Of a stretch of DNA of 64,000 nucleotides, positions 1 through 12,747 are shown piece after piece. Position 1 is the first letter of the stretch; every line of letters starts with the position of its first letter. Both the position numbers and the translations under genes were made by a program. This DNA is from Polytrichum commune (taxonomy: Eukaryota; Streptophyta; Polytrichopsida; Polytrichales; Polytrichaceae): NCBI GenBank assembly GCA_950295325.1, contig OX485804.1, forward strand, positions 15,192,001 to 15,256,000, read 5' to 3'. Under the pieces are notes generated by a model. It did not search any database and was not told the origin of the DNA. It saw nothing but the letters and a program-made list of their open reading frames with translations.

Positions 1-3000
1 AAGAGAATTTTGGGATGAGGAGGAACAATGGGCAATATTGTCAAAAAGTTGTCAACAAGATTCAATTCCAAATGGCACAAACTATTGCACAAAGTGAATT
101 GGACAAGGGCTCGTATCCCACTACGGGAATTGCATGGTGTCATCACTTGTTCCTTCCTACAACAAAATATATAATTGTGGATTTATAATTAATCATTTTC
201 TTACATCATGAAATCTAAGAGTGTTGAACATCATCTATCATTTATTCAATGAGACATAAATATTGAATAAGTGTCATGCTGATCAAAATGACCTCCGTGA
301 CTTGTCATATTGTAGCAAGCGTTCCATCTTCTAATGCCGCTTTCTTTGATTGCCATCCAACGGTTGTAAAAATTTCACGTGGGTTGACGACATTCAATGT
401 GGACCACATTACAACATATGTACACCTTAGAGTAGTGGTAAGACCATATGATCCCCGTACTCCTAGTATAAAATAAAGCTGAAAGTAAACGAGGGTGAGA
501 TCCGTGGAGTTGAATCATGTGTGCCAGTATTTTTGGGTCTTCACACTAATGTCAGCCACGCTCGCAAAGGTGTGGCTACCCCACAAAACGGTCGAAGTAC
601 TACTATAATGTGATGCCGCATCACATGATGTGTCGAGAGTGGGGTGACCACGAATGGAAACTCTTGCTTACAAAAGTTTGTCAAAAAGAATTGCGGTAAG
701 ACAAACCCAACGAGATGAAGCCAAGGGGTTGCATTCACCAAAGCAAATCAACGGAGACTCGGAGTAGAATCCTTTGACATTTCGTGATGATGATGAGGCG
801 TCCACTAAAGTGGCTCTCCTTTGCAAAAGCCAACGGCACCCACAAAGACGGAATTGCATGGGCTAGGTTGAATATACATCTGATTTACTTCTCCATCCAC
901 CCAAGATTCAACCTAGTATCCATCATTAATCATGACTCTCCACTCGCAAGTAACCCACAACAACCCACGTGGTCGATTGGACAATGAAAAACACTATGGT
1001 TAACTCCCCCCCACCCCCAAACTCGCCCTACCTTACACACTACAAAGCTTAGGCTTCATCATATCCAAACTCTAATTTGTAGCTCTTGCCTTTGCCGTTG
1101 TCCTCCTCGTACCCTTCATGTTCTCATTGCCGCTTTTTTACTTGCATCTAAAGTATAGTAAAAGTGGCATGCCAATTTTGAGTAGGGCAAGGAAAGGCAA
1201 GGGGAAAACACGTCATCATCTAAGGTACGTGGGCCTTACGTAGTAGCTCTTCTTAATACGACACCTACATTTGAGTGACAAATGGCAAAATTTGAAGTTA
1301 AAAACGGACGTCAAAAGGACATGTGTTATAATGAGATTGGACTATGTGCTCGGAGTATACTAGCATTCTAGACACAAATTTTTTGACATAATTGAGAGAA
1401 TAGTATGTGATTATTCAAAGAGAGTGATTAATCTGACTGTGAACTCTTACTACTTTTGTGTTTTGAATCTTGATTAGGACACATGAAATAAAATATTCAT
1501 GATTCACAATTTATAATTAGATGGGACAATCCAATTGTCAAAATATGTTTTAGAGTTCGAAGTGCGAAAAGAAAACCACAAACCATGACTTTGAACAAAT
1601 GGTTGTTTGCATGATTTTTTCCAAGGTTTGTGGTCTTCGTTATAAGGTCCATGTTCAAAGTCTACATTAGTAGGTGGACTGTTTCAAAGTGAATACAAAA
1701 TAGCAACATTGGCATTTATGACTCAATGGAAACTATTCCATAGCTTTTGCAAGGATTCTATTTGCTTTCCAAAACAACACACAATTTCAAACAAATGAAT
1801 AGTCTTAGAATGCAGAGATTGCAAGGAAATCACTACTTCTTAGCCTTTGAAATGAATTCCATGCACATCCCAAAGAAACAAAAACTTTTGACAATAAAAA
1901 AATAAAAAAATAACATTTCGTAGAATATATATGTATAACAAGCTATCCCAAGTTGGCTCCTCATCTACCAACAAACCTTTTCTTTTGTTCTCGTGCAAGG
2001 TAGACTCTCTTTCCAATGGTGCGGTCAAAGTTCAAGTGAAACCATGTGTTGGAAGGAGTATACAAATTTTCTCTTGAGTGAAACCATGTGGTTGGGACGG
2101 TTTTCCACATGTGCATTTCATTTATTGACCTTTCTATCTTTATTGAAGTATCTTGTCGGGAGCTTTAAGAACACAACATATCGAGCAATCTTTGAGTTTT
2201 GCATGGTGAGGTTATATCTTTGCATGGTCTTGTATCTTGAGATCCATTTATAATCAGTCACTCATCCAAATGTAGAGCACTTTCAACAATAGCCTTGTGA
2301 TTCTCTATCCATGCATAGAACAATTCATCCATTGCCTCGAGTTTTTATCCATGAGTAGATCGATTATAACTAGGATTTAGGTATATATGGATTTATGCAT
2401 GACTACTAGATAGTTCCAACCGTCAATATGACATACGAAACTACAAAAATATGTGGTTGGCAAACATGGAATACAAACATTTGAAGTTTTGATTGTTGTG
2501 GTTGTTGTGTTGTTGCTTTTGCCATTGTCGTTTTATGTTTTTGTCCCCACAAGTGCACATCTCTCAAGTGAACTTTTTGGACAAGTGGATTTTCCAAATT
2601 TACTTATAAGTCAGTTTTGTGTCTCATAATAAACTTGAGTAGATGTCATTTTCTTTTCTTTTCTTTCCTTTCCTTTTATGGTTGCAACTTGTCTTCTTTA
2701 TAACTATGAAGGAAATTTGAGTTATGAATGGTGAGCTTATTTCTTTCTACACACTGTATCAAACATTAGTTCATAGTTGATCCCTCATCCCAGTGGAGAG
2801 CACTTCTAGCAACAACTTATTTCTACGACCAGTAGTACATTCCACCCATGGTTCATCCAATTTTCATCCACGTCCAAAATGGTTATGTCCCATAATTGAC
2901 TTGAGTAGATGGATACTTCATTGTCATTGCAACATGTCATATTCATAGTTACTAAGTGGACTTTGTATTCCTTATTTTTAAATTCATACAATTTAAATGT

Positions 3001-3712
3001 TTATTTCAATGCTAAAAAATCATACAAAGTCACCAAGGACCCGTAAAAGAGAGTGTGGCGAGCTCTCTTAAGTGCACATAGTGGAACCATAACAACCCAT
3101 GACTTGCAAACACCCTATACATGATTAACTAAGCCTACATCCAACACTCTAATATTCCAATGCATGGTTCCAGTGTTGTCCCTATGATTAAAAAGAGTTC
3201 TTGTCTTCCCTACATGTTAACATAGTCCCCAATTACATCCACATTGATTGCCACTTTCTTCGCAACCTTTTGGGTGATGTCCAAGGTAATTATGGCGTTT
3301 TCAAGGAGGCCTTGCCATATCATTTGTTTGGTGGTCTTAAGATACCACCGACTGTTGTTGAAGGTGAGGTCATTCCATTCCACCCAAATGGTCCACAAAG
3401 TGATTCCACTAAGTAAAAGCCAAATCTAGAGCATTTACTAAGTGAGGACATGATCAAGGATGCGCAAAAGGACGTGATGTGATGTCCAAGGAATGTTAAT
3501 GTTGTAGCAATTTTATTTACCACATGGTGTTTTTTTTATAGGGTCATGTAATCCAACTTTTTGGTTAGATTGGCTCAAATTTTGAAATTTGATACTTTTT
3601 AGGCTCAAATCTTTATTTGGTTCTTGTAGTAATGAAGAAACAATGATATTAGCAATTACTAAGCCAAAAGAAGGTTAGTAATGCTAAAGTGTACACTTTG
3701 ACCATTGGCAAA
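1..3712. other. AT-rich intergenic DNA, no recognisable gene
   Basis: Only short frames under 90 codons occur here and none has a recognisable motif or coding-like composition. About 1236-1370 is a diverged copy of a dispersed repeat seen again at 32740-32880 and 40365-40500; shared landmarks are 'gacacctacatttga' and 'gtgctcgga'. I see nothing else I can name. Confidence 0.5.
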
Positions 3713-3720
3713 GGTTAGGA

Positions 3721-4161
3721 CTCGGGGCGATTGCACCCTTTACGTTTCATAACCATGTGCGAACAAAGTTTGCTAATTCTATATTATATACCATAGATAT
3801 TTTTTGAAAAAATTATGGCTTTTTCTAAATTTACATAATCATTGATAATATCTTTTTAATATATTTAATATATTTTTCATCATCTTCATTTTTGTATTAA
3901 TATTTTTAGTTCAATTCTGCATCATTCTAGTTAGAAATGGTATGTTTTATAAAAAAACAAAATTCATTAAATTTATTTACCATTTTTTACTATGTAATAG
4001 ATGTCATGTACATCTACTCATTTAAAAATTTTGATAAAATTTTGACTCATTTTGGTGATGCTTATGTAAAAAGTATTTTTTTTTTGTTCGCACGTGGTGT
4101 TCAACTTGACAATGGAGTGCAACCCCCCCCCCCCCCCCCCCCCCCCGCCTCCCCCCCTGGG
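3721..4161. mobile_element. hAT-type MITE, family H2, copy 1, with poly-C expanded end
   Basis: A 441-bp non-coding element flanked by a perfect 8-bp direct repeat, GGTTAGGA, at 3713-3720 and 4162-4169. An 8-bp duplication is the hAT superfamily signature. The interior (for example AACAAAGTTTGCTA, then long AT-rich stretches, then CACGTGGTGTTCAACTTGACAATGGAGT without breaks in alignment) matches the element at 38455-38883 along its length. The right end has grown into a run of 24 C at 4123-4146 followed by a second C run. It encodes nothing; frames across it are fortuitous. It must have been mobilised by a transposase encoded elsewhere. Confidence 0.75.
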
Positions 4162-4169
4162 GGTTAGGA

Positions 4170-5074
4170 AGCGTTTAATTGAAGAGCCTATAGACATGTG
4201 GGGAATTAACAAAACTCTTGAGTTTTTGGTTATGAACAATCACAACTCTTGAGGGTTGAGCACCTTGCTCTCCTCAACCCTCTTAACCTTGTAGGCCATA
4301 GTCAAAGGTAGCAATTGTTTCATATACTCAAGTAGTTGTATCAAAGAGAAAATAGTATCCCTCTCAAGAAGAGAGTGGATTTTTGCTAATGCTCAAATGT
4401 GAAGCCCGTGCTTTATGTGAGATTGTTTTTTTCGAGTAATGTATGGTGGTGACCATTTCCTCAATGTAAATTTTTGAATCAAGTGTTGTGACTCTCAAGA
4501 AAGTAGCAGATTGTTTTAGGTGATATACTTTTGTTTAAGTACCATCACATGAAATCAAGGGTAGGGTGTGAGGCCATTCTATTTTGGGAATTGTCCTTAT
4601 GAATAACAACAAGTTGTACTAGTCAACCCAGTAAATTGATGTGAACTATTGTCCTCAGTCTCGAAAAAATGATTGCTAAATTAAAACAAGGAGTTTTCTT
4701 AACGCCATAGTATGATTACAATAATGGGATGTAAAACACTTGCTTTTTGTAAGATTGTTTCTTTTGGGTTTATGTATGGTTAAGACAGTTAACTTTGTGT
4801 GATTATTTGAATCATTGTATTGCCTCTCAAGAAGAGAGCATCTAAATCAACAAAGGAACGTGATTGATACCATTGTCTATGAAAGTATTGAGGTGTGAAG
4901 CTTGATTAATGAAGCTTTTGAGTTACAAGTGGATTGGACAAATGGTCTTGATGAATGGACACAATTTTAATTTGTATGAGCAATCATCTTGACTCTTGAG
5001 ATTTCCTTTGCAGTTTAATTACGCCATTGTCATTGCCAAGTGAGTCACATAATAGGAAGTTTTGTGATTGATGT
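4170..5074. other. Intergenic, possibly the eroded 5' part of the copia element
   Basis: No frame or motif is convincing. The segment directly precedes the copia integrase remnant and could be its eroded gag or leader. I could not identify a long terminal repeat. Confidence 0.3.
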
Positions 5075-5096
5075 TTATCTCATTTGAGGATCTAAA

Positions 5097-6842
5097 TCAT
5101 AATATGAGGAGTGGCAAATTTTCTTGCCCCACATTCCGTTGTTTTGTGAAGCGTGCATAAAAGACAAACAATATAGGGACGTAGTTTCGAACAAGGGGTG
5201 GAGGCAAGTGACTAAGCCTTTGGAAATTGTGCATTCCGAAGTATTTGGCCCTATGAGGACTAAAAAAATCATGAAAAAATAGAGATATGTTGTTCATAGA
5301 GGATGGCACCAACGTTGGATTCACTTTGGAGATGTGTCCAAGTGGGAGGAATGAAAGCCTTATGGCGGTTGTTGTGGATGAATATTCCAAATCATCTTTG
5401 TGTGATGATGGTGAGGACCACGATGAGCAAGTGGGAGATCACTTGGTTGCAAATGAAAAGACAATTGGAATTCTTGCAGAGAATGATGACCGTATTGAGA
5501 GATTCGGCAATGATGGAAGACATCCTAAGAGGGAGTGGCATCCGCCCAGATAGTGGTGGAAGAATCACATTCTATCCCAATATGGTGAAGAACGGGGCGA
5601 TGTGGCACTGTTGGATGATCATTTGAATTTATGCTAAATGTTGAGATCCGAAAATGCAAGAAAGTGGGAGGCCACAATGCAAGAGGAGTACGACTCGCTC
5701 ATGGCCAATAGTATGTGGAAATTGACCAACATTCCAAAGGATGGCAAGAGTGTAGGATGCAAATGGGTGCTCCACACCAAGAAATATGCATTGGGTGAAA
5801 TAGTTAGGTATAAGGCATGGTAAGTATATTTTCAAATGGCCGGACTAAATTTTTATGAGACCTTTGTTCATGTGGCCAAGTTTATCACCATTATATGTAT
5901 GTTTGCAGTAAGAGCATCCTTGGATTGGAAGATCCACCAAATGGATGTAAATATGGCGTTTTTGAATGGAATATTGGAGGTTGAAATTTATATGGATCAA
6001 CTAGAGGGTTTCGTATAAGAGTGGAAAAAAGATCTTGTGTGCAAACTCAAGAAAAATTTGTACGGGCTCAACCAATCGCCAAGGGCGTGGTATCACCGTA
6101 TCGACTCATTCTTCATCAACGAAGGCTTTTGTAGGAGCCAAACGGAGCATTTGTTGTACGTCAAACAAATGGGTGATTATTTGTTGGTGGCAATCCTCTA
6201 CGTGGATGATTTGATCATATTGGCAAGTAATGTATCCCAATTAAAGTGGTTCAAATCGGAACTCGAGAAGGAATTTGAGATGAGCGATCTCGGAGAATTA
6301 TATTCTTGCCTAGGAGTGGAATTTGAGAGGAATAGAGAAGCCCGTGATATTACTAGGAAGTTAGGAACCAAAGAAGCTACATCAAAGAGGTCCTCAAGCG
6401 TGTTAGCATAGAAGAATACAAATTGGACAGATCAATGTTTGATGTGAAAACAAAATTGTCAAACTTTCAAATAAGGAATTTGTGAATGTAGAAAGGGAAA
6501 TGAAACGTGTTCCATACAAGGCTGGAGTAGGATCTCTCATATATGCAATGGTGGCCACAAGAGCCGATATTGCATTTGCGGTGAGTACGGTGAGCCAATT
6601 CATGTTGGAGGCCGGTCCACTTCATTGGATGGCTGTAAAATGCATCATGAGGTATTCAAAGGGCACTTTGGACTTCAAATTATGCCTCGGAGGCAATGAT
6701 ATTGTCTTAAGATGTTTTTGCAATGGAGATTGCGCGGGAGATGCAAACGATTGGCGATCCACCACGGGGTACATGTTTTTTGTTGGCTCAAAAGTTTGGC
6801 AAGTTGTCAATGGCTATTTGTCAGGACAAAGTTCGGGGTAAT
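5097..6842 (+). pseudogene. Ty1/copia retrotransposon polyprotein remnant (integrase, RT, RNase H)
   Basis: Degraded copia-type pol on the plus strand. The integrase entry region is visible at 5229-5255 (VHSEVFGPM, the copia 'HSDVCGPM' motif). Reverse transcriptase begins near 5640 with WEATMQEEYDSLMANSMWKL, continues with KIHQMDVNMAFLNG near 5930-5970 and NLYGLNQSPRAWY near 6055-6090, and has the catalytic YVDD box at 6199-6210. The RNase H region runs from about 6490 to 6842 (PYKAGVGSLIYAM, then WRSTTGYMFFVG). The RT frame is broken by TAA at 5821 and 6016, and a frameshift follows TAG at 6409. The integrase core is mostly deleted, because integrase and RT motifs lie only about 400 bp apart. 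No flanking long terminal repeats were recognised. It cannot make a functional polyprotein. Confidence 0.85.
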
Positions 6843-6845
6843 GTC

Positions 6846-8400
6846 TTTCAGTTACTGTATAGTCTTGAAAATGCCATGAATAAAACTTGCAATGTTCTTT
6901 AATTAGCTTCTTGTTAACAACTTACAATCATCATACAGGCCTTCGCGTAACCAAAGTCACCACCTTCATCTTCAAGTATTTGGCGACTTGTTTCAAGCAA
7001 TTATCCACTTGTTAATATAAATTCAATACATCAATAGTTAGGCTATGTCCTTTACTTAAAGCTTTAGTATGCTCTAAACTAATAATGACATGTAGATGGT
7101 AAAGTCTTACTCCAATATGGTAATTCTTCCTTTTGCGGAAGGTAATGTCTCGGCAGCCTAGAGCCTGCCCCTAGTCCTTCCATATCATGTATAGACAATT
7201 AGCCTATCTCTCTCTCTCTCAGAGCCTCTCTCTCTACTCTCGGCTCATAGCCAACATGGTGTCGATGCTTGCCTTGGCTATGGCCTCTCAATATTTCTTT
7301 ATGTAAAGGCTATTGCCCTCTCAAATGCTACTGGTCATCGCTCAGGATTCTCTCAACCCTCTCTCGAGACTATGGCTTTCCGCTCTCCTTACTTGGCTCA
7401 TTGCCCGTGTTCACTGCTCTTGGCTAATTGCTTGCATCTAAGCTTATCGCCTATCTTATTTCTCATTGAGTTCTCTCATAATTCGCCTTCTTTTCGACAT
7501 GCTCATATCATCCGTCAACTTCCCTCACAAGACAATTCTTCCTACCACTCTTTGGCCTCTTCTGGACAATTGCCTCACAAGATCTTACGACTCGAAACAA
7601 CCTTATATCCTTAGTCATTCATTCAAACTCTTTAGGTTCTTCCTACGACTGTGCATATGTTGGCCACTTACCCTCATATTTCCCTCTCTTACAAACTAAA
7701 CATGAGCCTACTCACCTGAACTCGATCTTGCATTCACTGCATTAGACTAACTGCTTCTCATCAACAATGCTAACAATCTCTACTTCACATGTTCAAGCTT
7801 CATACACAAACAACCAATATCACAACGTGCTTCCTCTTCAAAAGTCAAAAAGGTAATTGCTCTAAAATACTTTCAATGTTTACTGTTCAAGTTTCACTGA
7901 CATTACTAAGTTCGAATCCTTCGACTCTTTTGCCTATGGCTAATCCCTTCGAGCCTCGCGCTCTTGGATACAACTACAGCTATACTTAATCACTGAGTAA
8001 CTCGCCTTCTAAGACTATCGCTAACACTAATGCTACGGTTGAGACTATGTGGGATTCTGCAAAATGATAATAGCCTACTTCCTACCTCACCTATCCCCTT
8101 CTTATTGATTCGAGAGAGGGGACAAGTTGGTTAGCGTATGTAACCACCTTGTAACGGCAATCGCCATTGCTTTCCGCTTTGGATGACTTTCAACCACCAA
8201 TCACCAGATGAAATACGTTGAATTTCAAAAATAACCCAACTTGGCTAGGCTATGGCCAAAAAAATGGTCTCCCACCTTTTACATATGCTGGGATGGTTAC
8301 ACAAGCCCCAAGGCCAATCTCCTCGATCCTGATCATTATATGCGATTACATAAAACATTATAAATGGAGGAGGCATTTGGTCGATTAAAAGATGTTGGTC
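6846..8400. other. CT-rich non-coding region, possible LTR or leader
   Basis: From about 7200 to 8000 the plus strand is strikingly pyrimidine-rich, with a CT microsatellite at 7208-7234 and repeated CTCTC and CTTGGC words. Open frames at 7372-7614 and 7466-7699 result from this composition, not from a recognisable protein. It may be an eroded LTR or leader of a retrotransposon, but no terminal pair or primer-binding site was found. Confidence 0.35.
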
Positions 8401-8439
8401 AACGAAGGCAAATGACTATCTACTTAGTATTCAGTGAAG

Positions 8440-8825
8440 GCAATCAACCAAGTCAAATAATTGTTACTTGACAATCAAACAAGGCATTTTGCAATTGACC
8501 CATGTCAACTGTCCTATCAACTTATTTAGCAGTCAACATAGGGTAGTCGACTTAGTGTAGTCAACATGGTAGTCGAGCTAGTTAGTCGACTACTCAGTGC
8601 AGTTGATTGACACATCAACTTCATTTAGCAATTGATATGAAAATTGACTTTTGGGAGCAATCGATATAAAAGTCAACTTCTGGAAATAGTCAATATGAAA
8701 GTCGAATGCCATGTTGACTTCCAAGAGCAATGAACTTGTTTAGGGCAACTACCATGTTGATTGCTAGTTGCAATCGATATGGCAGTCAAATGCCATATTA
8801 ACTTTAACAAGTAATCGACAACCTC
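8440..8825. repeat. Array of short AGTCGACT-like palindromic motifs
   Basis: A run of irregularly spaced copies of an 8-bp palindrome, AGTCGACT, and its one-step decay forms AGTCAACT, AGTTGACT and AATCGAT. They are spaced roughly 15-35 bp apart. The decay forms are what C-to-T change at CpG on either strand would produce. The array ends about 55 bp before a TATA-like CCTATAAATG near 8880 and about 230 bp before the hAT transposase remnant. Subterminal motif clusters that bind transposase are typical of hAT elements, which is the likeliest role. A W-box (TTGAC) promoter cluster is an alternative. Confidence 0.5.
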
Positions 8826-9049
8826 CAAAAAAACTTCAATGATTTGCTAGCACAATAAGCTTGGTTTGAGGTTGAATATGCCTATAAATGTAGAGCTATT
8901 TTTATTTTCAATGCGACTAAATGCGCTAGGATTATAAAGCCTCCATTTTATTGACACTCGACATTCCTGCCAAATTTAGTTGACTTTAATTATCTTTGGG
9001 CATTTGTTGCAAGTAGAGTTAAGTAGTAGGCTATATTGGTGTAGGTACG

Positions 9050-10390
9050 TGAGATGAATAAAAAACCTTGGTACATGCTTGAGGAGTAGACTCCAACGTC
9101 CAAGAATGTGGAGTGTAAATTTTGCAAGTTGGAATTAATGTATAGGAAGGACAATGTAATTGTTCATTTGGGATACAAAGAAAACGACGGCAAGATGCGC
9201 GGGGTGGCATTGTGTCAACATCAAGGGTTGGTTGTCAAAGCTTTATTTGTGAAGTGTGGCCAAAAATTCTAGATGAGGTTTTGGATAATTATGTTGAGGA
9301 CAAGGGAAACAATTTGGTCAATTCTCAACAACAAGCTTCATACATTATATTATCCAACGTGAAAAGAGGTCAAACCGCTTCATTATCCCCCACACTATTA
9401 GTGGAAAGGAGGCGGTGTCCAAGTGGACTCATGAGTCCCACATATGTTCCCAACGTCAAATGGGCCTAAAGAAAGGCATGCAAAATTTCAACAAACACAA
9501 GTTGGATATGAGAGGGTGACAAGCCTTCTACAATGTTAATATCCCCATTAATATTGTTTGCCATCCCGTGTGCATCAAGGCCGTGAAGGCAAGCAGTGAG
9601 GAGAAAACATTTATACAAATTGCCAACCTATCATGCAATGTGCAAAAGTTTATTTGATGATATACAATATAATACCCAAAAACTAGTGGAGATGAAGACA
9701 AAATCATCTAACCACAAATATGGCTAAATTATTTGTTTGGACAAATGAGAGAATTTTATTCACTAGCCTTTGATGAATATCATGCAAATTTGTTCAACTA
9801 ATAAGGTGTTCTTTGGTTCCATGGATGCAACTAGTAGCACAAAGGACATCAACTACGTCGCCATTGAGGTCAAATGATATGTTGCCGGAGTGGACTTAGA
9901 AAATGTCATCCAAGAGTGTTTCTACAATGTGGCAGCCATGAAAATGCGGCTAGCAATATTAGCCATGAATGGCCACACATATATTGGCAAGGGTGTGTAA
10001 TGCATTACTTAAACTTGTTATTGAAGGATTGGGAAGACAACCATGGGTGAAGGACATTGTGGATGAGGCAAAGGATATTGTCAAATACATCCAGGCCCAC
10101 CAGCTTCCTATGGAGATCTACCTAATTTACTCATCCAATTTGAGATTGAAGATGCCCAAATCTATGAGATTTTCCACCTAATGATTGATCGGGTCATCAA
10201 GGTCAACCATGCATTTGAACAAGTGGTCATAAATCCTAATTGGGCAGCCTACGTGAACAAGTTAAGTTGGGGAGTGATTATCGGATGAGAAGTGCCATCG
10301 AGGCCCATCAAATCAAGGCAAATGTGAACGACAACAATTTTGATCTAGTTGTTAGGTAGTTCATCGCATTTGGTAGGTGGTTGAATGACG
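9050..10390 (+). pseudogene. hAT transposase remnant (BED finger + DUF659 type)
   Basis: A decayed hAT-superfamily transposase read across broken plus-strand frames. Near 9110-9210 is a BED-type zinc-finger-like stretch with ECKFCK and HLGYKENDGK. Near 9600-9950 is DUF659-like sequence, including CKSLFDDIQ, FFGSMDATSSTKDINYVA and GVDLENVIQECFYN. Near 9990-10100 is the hAT motif block NALLKLVIEGLGRQPWVKDI followed by VDEAKDIVKYIQAH, matching the family's conserved 'CLDLLLEDIGK...WVK...' region. Several stops and frameshifts lie between blocks, so it is dead. The C-terminal dimerisation domain and terminal inverted repeats were not found. The motif array at 8440-8825 may be its left subterminal region. 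Confidence 0.75.
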
Positions 10391-10395
10391 GGGAG

Positions 10396-10960
10396 GGGTC
10401 ACTTGTCATACCCTGTACAAACTAACGTGAGTGTAAAAAAGGGTTTTGAGGCATTTGTATACACAAAATACATAAGGTTGAGATATTATTTCTCTAGTGC
10501 ACACAAAGAAAAATTCTACTAAGAATGGATGTGGAGAGAGATGTATGAAAGGGGGTCCTAAAGTTACAAGAAACTTTTGGCAATAAACATTTGTTGGAGG
10601 GTTAGATAATGATGAGTCACATCATGTGCATTGATACCTTTTTAATAACTTTCTCAATAGACAATGAAAGTGGATTGTATATTACTTAATAAAGATCTAT
10701 ACTTTTTCATGATTTAGATTTTATGCATGATTTAGATTTTATGCCTCTATACAAATGGGGGTAGTTTCCACATTAAAGTAAATACCTCAATATACATACA
10801 TGAGTCTAGTATTGTATCATTAGTACATATACATATGTTTTTCTTTCTACTTTTCTTGTATATAGGGCCTAGGGTCCTATTTCATAGTCAACCACTAGAG
10901 GTCCAATGGAGAGTAGACCCCCATGGGCAAAAGTACATTGTGCTCAAAAGACAAAATCAA
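10396..10960. repeat. Dispersed repeat R1, copy 1
   Basis: This stretch resembles 27780-28520. Shared landmarks are 'actaacgtgagtgtaa' against 'actaatgtgagtgtaa' at the start, and 'atacatatgtttttct' and 'tatatagg' near the end, followed by a similar 'ccaatg(g/a)agagt' motif. Length is about 560 bp here and 740 bp there. No coding frame or clear ends. The class is unknown; a non-autonomous element or solo LTR is possible. Confidence 0.5.
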
Positions 10961-10984
10961 CATAATTGAGGGGGGGGGGTGGAT

Positions 10985-11460
10985 TATTATACAATAAGAA
11001 TTTTCACTTTAGCGCATAATAAATATTCATATGAGCTCCAAACATTATGAAGAAAATGACTATAGTCATGATTTGGGTTTGCTAATCATCTCACACTAAA
11101 GTACATGGGTCTTAAATGGTCTCATTTTTTGACTAGCTCACTTCTCCTAAGTTATAAAATGTACAACTAGTATGAGATGGTTAGCATATCCATATTGAGG
11201 TTGTAGCCACTTTCCTCATAGTTTTTGGAGTTCATATGAATATCTTATTCAATATCAAAGTGAAGAATCTCGTGCTTATTAAATGGTCCCCCCCAGTGTT
11301 GACTCTTGAACCTAGAATAGTTATCATATTTTGAACACACAGTACTCTCTTCTTGGTATTCATTTTCAATCCACACCCAACCACATACGACTCAAACATA
11401 GGTGTCCGATGAAGATAGGTAACCAAGTTTGGAATGCTTACCTTAATTGCGTGTTTCATA
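10985..11460. repeat. Foldback element F1 with about 110-bp inverted arms
   Basis: The left arm (about 10990-11100, with ATATTCATATGAGCTCCAAA) pairs with the right arm (about 11165-11280, with TTTGGAGTTCATATGAATAT), giving an imperfect hairpin with a roughly 65-nt centre. Sequence to the right of the arm (to about 11460) is also repeated at 39700-39860. Half-copies of the arms recur at 32880-32950, 39600-39690, 40560-40660 and 45000-45110. A run of 10 G lies immediately left, at 10970-10979. Confidence 0.6.
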
Positions 11461-12747
11461 TCCTACAAGTAGAAGGTGAAGAGCTAACTTAACAGTTTGC
11501 ATAACTTTGAGCAAACTTTATAAGAATTGAACTTGCTTGCCAAAGAATGTTGCAAAGTGCTGCAAATGTTTGGGTAATAAATTTTCTCATGAGCTACATC
11601 CATGGCCATGCATGTGTAATTTTTACCAAGTCAATGTCCTCCCCTCCCTCTCCAACCGAGACCTCCCAAGCGTTCTCAAATGGTGGGGGAGTAGAAAGTA
11701 AAAAAGCTTCCCCATTTGTGGCTCAAGTGTTGTAGACGACCCCGTACTTACTTCAAAACAAAACACTCCGACAACATACACGGACCGCACGTGTGGTAAA
11801 AACTAGGAAGATGAGATTCTCTCAAAGACACTCCATCTCTATGCGACATTCACAAATGACCAAACACAAAGTTTTCTCCATAGGCGTTTGCCACAAGCCT
11901 CAAATCAAATATCTCGTATGATCATGGAAGTACAAGATTTGATAACATGTTATGCTTGTCATTTTCAATTTACCATTTGTCGTATGGCATTTGTTGTTGC
12001 ATGGCAAGTCTAGGAAGTCACTCTAATCAATATGGCTACCAATTACAATGCTATACTAAAGCGTATGTTTAGTGTCATTGCACACAATTGGAAAGAGGGG
12101 AGGGAGTGGCGGGAGAGACACTTGCAAAACCCCCAAAAATACACACACAAACACATGCAACGTGAATTTAAAATGAAAATTTTATTCTTAAGAGGTAGGT
12201 ATTATACTTGAAGTTGAAATAACAAAGCATCAAGTAATGTATATTTTCCCTTAATATGTAGGAATTATCCTATAGAATACTTGAAGTATTCTTTCTTTTT
12301 TTTGATAATTTCAAAAGTACTATAAAGTTAATGAGTGTCCTAATTTCTTTTGAGGTAGGCTACGAGCATGATTTGGGGCTACATGGATTTGGATAAGAAC
12401 CATTTGCATTTGTTTGAAATCGCAAGTGACCTATACATAATGGTGCATAATGATGAATACTTATGCTTGCTACTTTGCCATTGTTGAGTGTTCAAATTTG
12501 TATGATGTTGTAGTTGGGATCATGCATGGATTCTAGTAAATGTATAGGTAAAGGTAATGTATCATGTTGGGGAAACAAGGATACTCCAAAATAATATGTA
12601 ATCAAAAGGGTACGAAATAACAAGCAAGAGTACAAAATTCTTTGCAACGAAAAGGGTCTCAAAAACTCCTAGAAACCGACATAGAAGCCTCCAATCAAAT
12701 TTCCTAGAAATTGCCAAAAGTTTCATGTACTTTGGGTGTAGTTTAAA
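11461..12747. other. Intergenic, nothing recognised
   Basis: AT-rich sequence with only short chance frames. No motif, RNA gene or repeat shared with the rest of the window was recognised. Confidence 0.4.

Noticed and set aside
5287-5626. Overlapping plus-strand frames of 88 and 107 codons
   Set aside because: They fall in the deleted integrase-RT junction of the copia remnant and are frame-shifted pieces of it, not separate genes.
7372-7989. Secreted-protein-like frames rich in Ser/Leu
   Set aside because: Produced by CT-rich low-complexity sequence in several frames at once; no start context or domain.
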